From: Candidatus Amulumruptor caecigallinarius
GTDB lineage: Bacteria; Bacteroidota; Bacteroidia; Bacteroidales; Muribaculaceae
Reading direction: 5' to 3'
NCBI GenBank assembly: GCA_944321825.1
Contig: CALUMU010000020.1
Span: 1-37,292 of the forward strand
DNA length: 37,292 bases
A program made the position numbers and the translations under genes. This document shows positions 34,352 through 37,292 of the stretch, one piece after another. Position 1 is the stretch's first letter. Every line of letters begins with the position of its first letter. Under the pieces are notes generated by a model that saw only the letters and a list, made by a program, of their open reading frames with translations, was not told where the DNA came from and did not search any database.

Positions 34352-37126
34352 ATGAAAAAACATCTTTATCTACTACTTCTGGCCCTTTTCGCCACCATAG
34401 GTGCAAAGGCCGAGCTGTTCACCCCGTCACCATATCCGCTCCAAAACAGCAGCAAGGATGTCGTGATTACATTTACGGCCGACAACTCTACCGACGGCAA
34501 GAAATTCGCCAACATCACCGCCGACCTCTATGCCCACATCGGCGTATATACCACCGAGAGTCCATCCACGTGGAAAAATGCACCCGCATGGGGTACAAAC
34601 ACATCCAAGTACCTATTCAAGTACCAGGGCAACAAGACTTGGAAACTCACCATCGGCGACCTGCGCCAGTATTTCAACATCACCGACCCCAACGAAATCA
34701 TCACCAAGGTCTGCATCATCGCCCGCAACTCCGCGAGCAACATACAGACCGCCGACAATTTCATCGACGTGCTTGGTGACGGTTTCGGCGCCATTCTCAA
34801 CCATGATGCAGAGGCTACCGTAATCACAGCCGCAACCGACATCAACTTCACTCTCGCCACTACAGAGGCCGCCACCCTCAACATCGCCATAACAAAGGAC
34901 GGCTCACAGGTGTCAAGCAAGGATGCTGCCAACGCCAAAAGCCTTACGCTCGGCTACAACTTCGCCTCAAAAGGCGCATACGTCGTGACTGCCACCGCCA
35001 ACAACGGCAAGGAAACAATCACCAAAACCATCAACATCCTCTACATGTCGGCATCGCCCGCCGCAACATATCCCGGCGGTGTGCCCAAGATGGGTCCCGT
35101 GGCCCAGAGCAACGGCGACGTGATATTCTGCCTCGCCGCACCCCAGAAATCAAGCGTACTGCTCGTGCCTTCATGGGACGACTACCAGACCCTCGATAAG
35201 AACGTCATGTCATACCAGGACTACAACGGCTACCGTTACTTCTGGATCAAGGTCAGCGGCCTCGACCCCGACAAGCAGTACCCATACTACTTCATCGTCG
35301 ACGGCAACATCAAGGTAGGCGACCCCTATGCCAAGCTCGTGCTCGACTGCCACAGCGACAAGTGGCTTCCCGACAACGTCTACCCCACCCGTCCCAGATA
35401 TCCATATGACAAGATGGACGGCACCATGCTCGCCGTCTACCACGGCAACCAGGACAACTATAACTGGAAAGTGCAGAACTTCGACATCCCCGACCCCTCC
35501 AAGCTCATCATCTACGAGATGCTCTTCCGCGACTTCACCGGTGACGGCGAAGACAACTCCGAAGAAGGCAAGCAGCTCGGCACAATCCGCGGTGCTATCG
35601 ACAAGTTCCAGTACTTCCTCGACCTCGGTGTCAACGCCATCGAGCTCATGCCTGTCATGGAGTTCAACGGCAATAACTCCTGGGGTTACAACACCAACTT
35701 CTACATGGCTCTCGACAAGGCCTACGGCTCGCCTGACGACCTCAAGGAGTTTATAGACCTCTGCCACCAGCACGATATCGCCGTGCTTCTCGACATCGTG
35801 TTCAACCAGAGCGACGGCCTCCATCCATGGTACCAGATGTACAGCGCATCGGCCAACCCGTTCTACAACGCCACCGCTCCCCACAACTGGAGCGTACTCA
35901 ACGACTGGAAGCAGGAAAATCCCCTCGTGCAGCAGCAGTGGAAAGACGCCATCGAGTACTGGATGACCAAGTATAAAGTCGACGGCTTCCGTTTTGACCT
36001 CGTCAAGGGCCTCGGCTCAGGCTCCACTTCAAGCGAATACGGCTCTACCGACGGCTACAATGCCAAGCGTATCGCCAACATGAAGAAGATACACACCTAC
36101 ATCACAGCCGTCAACCCCAAGGGTATCCACATCAACGAGTTCCTCGGCGACACCAACGAAGAGATAGAGTACGGTCAGGACGGCCAGTACAACTGGAACA
36201 ACCAGAATTGGCTATCGGCTATGTACGCTATCGGCCAGCCGGGACAGGCCCAGCGTCTTGGATTCTACTCATCATCGGCATGCGGACGTTACGGCCGCTC
36301 GTGCATCTCTTATGCCGAAAGCCACGACGAAGAACGCCTCGGATATTGCCAGCTCACCTCCACTTTTAACGGAACTACCAACCAGATGGCAAAAGCCTCG
36401 CTCTCTGACCGTATGAGCCGCCTCGGTGTCGTAGCCGTCAACCTGCTCATGACCAAGGATGCCACACCGATGATCTGGCAGTTCGGAGAACTCGGTGCCG
36501 ACCAGACCACCAAAGACAGCAGCGGCGGCAACGATACAAGCCCCAAAAAGGTAGTCTGGGACTACTACGACGACCCCAGCCGCAAGGCACTCTTCGACAC
36601 ATACTCCAAAATGATAGGCATACGCCGCGCCAACCCCGAGCTCTTCTCTGACGACGCAGCAACATTTACCTACTCTTCCAACTCCGCCAACATCTCCGGA
36701 GCCTATTGGGTACGCATCAAAAACGGCGCAAAGGACGTGATCGCATTCATCAACGCCAGCCCTACAGCAGCAGGCAATGTCACCCTCCGCGCGGACATGA
36801 CAAGCGACTATAAACTCGTCACAGCCTCTGAAGGCTTCAGCCCGTCCATCCCCGCCGGGACAGGTACACGACGCATCACAATCCCCGCCAACGGTTACGC
36901 CGTATTCCAGTCACCCTCCACAGCCGACATCGACAACATATATAACGACGGCTTCGCCTCCGACATCAACGTCTATGGCGGCGAGGGATGCGTGATAGTC
37001 GAAGGCGCGTATGACAGCCTCCGTATCTACGACCTCCAGGGTCGCTCTTACGCCAACTCCGACCTCAGCGAGGGCGTATACATCGTCAAAGTCGACGGTA
37101 ACACCACCAAAGTGATGGTACGCTGA
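34352..37126 (+). CDS. Secreted GH13 (alpha-amylase family) glycoside hydrolase
   Basis: 924 aa with a signal peptide (about 1-22). Two or three N-terminal beta-sandwich domains follow, the last (about 235-345, with DYQTLDKNVMSYQDYNGYRY) like the isoamylase/CBM48 domain of pullulanases. The GH13 barrel starts near KLIIYEMLFRDFTGDG (about 386). Region I is DIVFNQSD (481-488; most members have NH where this has NQ), region II GFRFDLVKG with nucleophile-type D549, region III INEF with E596, region IV AESHDEER with H658 and D659. The three catalytic acids are present, so it is probably active on alpha-glucans. A C-terminal beta domain and a tail (LRIYDLQGRSYANSDLSEG, YIVKVDGNTTKVMV) end it. No SusCD genes are adjacent. 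Confidence 0.92.
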   Translation: MKKHLYLLLLALFATIGAKAELFTPSPYPLQNSSKDVVITFTADNSTDGKKFANITADLYAHIGVYTTESPSTWKNAPAWGTNTSKYLFKYQGNKTWKLTIGDLRQYFNITDPNEIITKVCIIARNSASNIQTADNFIDVLGDGFGAILNHDAEATVITAATDINFTLATTEAATLNIAITKDGSQVSSKDAANAKSLTLGYNFASKGAYVVTATANNGKETITKTINILYMSASPAATYPGGVPKMGPVAQSNGDVIFCLAAPQKSSVLLVPSWDDYQTLDKNVMSYQDYNGYRYFWIKVSGLDPDKQYPYYFIVDGNIKVGDPYAKLVLDCHSDKWLPDNVYPTRPRYPYDKMDGTMLAVYHGNQDNYNWKVQNFDIPDPSKLIIYEMLFRDFTGDGEDNSEEGKQLGTIRGAIDKFQYFLDLGVNAIELMPVMEFNGNNSWGYNTNFYMALDKAYGSPDDLKEFIDLCHQHDIAVLLDIVFNQSDGLHPWYQMYSASANPFYNATAPHNWSVLNDWKQENPLVQQQWKDAIEYWMTKYKVDGFRFDLVKGLGSGSTSSEYGSTDGYNAKRIANMKKIHTYITAVNPKGIHINEFLGDTNEEIEYGQDGQYNWNNQNWLSAMYAIGQPGQAQRLGFYSSSACGRYGRSCISYAESHDEERLGYCQLTSTFNGTTNQMAKASLSDRMSRLGVVAVNLLMTKDATPMIWQFGELGADQTTKDSSGGNDTSPKKVVWDYYDDPSRKALFDTYSKMIGIRRANPELFSDDAATFTYSSNSANISGAYWVRIKNGAKDVIAFINASPTAAGNVTLRADMTSDYKLVTASEGFSPSIPAGTGTRRITIPANGYAVFQSPSTADIDNIYNDGFASDINVYGGEGCVIVEGAYDSLRIYDLQGRSYANSDLSEGVYIVKVDGNTTKVMVR

Positions 37127-37167
37127 TTACCGCACTCTGGCAACAGACAATAACAGACACAACTCCC

Positions 37168-37205
37168 ACGGGGGCTGCCGCTGCAAACGGCAGCCCCCGT
37201 CTTTT
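37168..37205 (+). terminator. Rho-independent terminator of the amylase gene
   Basis: ACGGGGGCTGCCG (37168-37180) pairs perfectly with CGGCAGCCCCCGT (37188-37200), 7-nt loop, followed by CTTTT, 41 bp past the stop codon. Confidence 0.92.
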
Positions 37206-37210
37206 CCAAC

Positions 37211-37235
37211 CGTAGGGAGGGTGTTGCAGAACCTC
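37211..37235. repeat. Short dispersed repeat shared with island 1
   Basis: GGAGGGTGTTGCAGAAC (37216-37232) is identical to 1905-1921, with a similar flank (GTAG before, TCG after one variable base). It suggests another repeat island begins at the right edge of the window. Confidence 0.6.
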
Positions 37236-37292
37236 GTAGCGAACAGGCCATGAAAATTGGATATTTGGAGGATAATTTTGAAAATTCGGATT

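Overview
The window reads as chromosomal DNA of a Bacteroidales bacterium, most likely a member of the Muribaculaceae or a close relative. The evidence is the Bacteroidetes -7 promoter motif (TAnnTTTG) upstream of many genes, the gene order purH-mreB-mreC-mreD-mrdA-rodA, the ybeY-mnmG-apt cluster, the neighbouring DUF6452/DUF6048 pair, a nucleoside kinase with a fused TGS-like domain, and secreted proteins with a Bacteroidetes-style C-terminal tail. Coding regions are C-rich at third positions. The family-level placement is inference; no 16S gene is present.

Layout. 109-1838 (+): a sigma-54 activator and ribH. 1839-2659: a gene-free island of hairpin-forming repeats. 2660-4987 (-): nucleoside kinase and rpiB. 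5334-8001 (-): apt, a nitroreductase, a DUF6452-like envelope protein and a DUF6048-like protein, tightly packed. 8191-10727 (-): mnmG and ybeY, flanked by two exact parS sites about 2.07 kb apart. 10984-12680 (-): deoC, a CD225/dispanin protein and a DUF2752 protein. 12866-15955 (+): two large polytopic membrane proteins. 16001-18512 (-): a small GNAT protein, a possible pseudogene trace, a secreted leucine-rich-repeat protein with a long folded leader, and tRNA-Lys(CTT) followed by decayed copies of its 3' part and terminator. 18824-22905 (+): aroQ, pyk, an O-methyltransferase and eno. 23098-25014 (+): a secreted CotH-type protein. 25089-25620: a second hairpin-repeat island sharing blocks with the first. 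25891-26553 (+): an exported isochorismatase-fold hydrolase. 26775-34116 (+): purH plus the rod-shape/elongasome operon. 34352-37126 (+): a large secreted GH13 (alpha-amylase family) enzyme with a strong terminator.

How the genes fit together. Most of the window is core metabolism (riboflavin, pentose phosphate, nucleoside salvage, glycolysis, shikimate, purine synthesis), tRNA and rRNA maturation, and cell-wall elongation. The accessory part is surface and secreted proteins: the LRR protein, the CotH protein and the amylase share a similar C-terminal tail and probably one export or sorting route.

The most interesting features are the parS pair around mnmG, one of which supplies the last codons of ybeY; the strongly folded leader of about 290 nt before the LRR gene; the tandem decayed tRNA-Lys 3'-half/terminator units; and the two mosaic hairpin islands. 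I saw no CRISPR array, intact insertion sequence, prophage or defence system.
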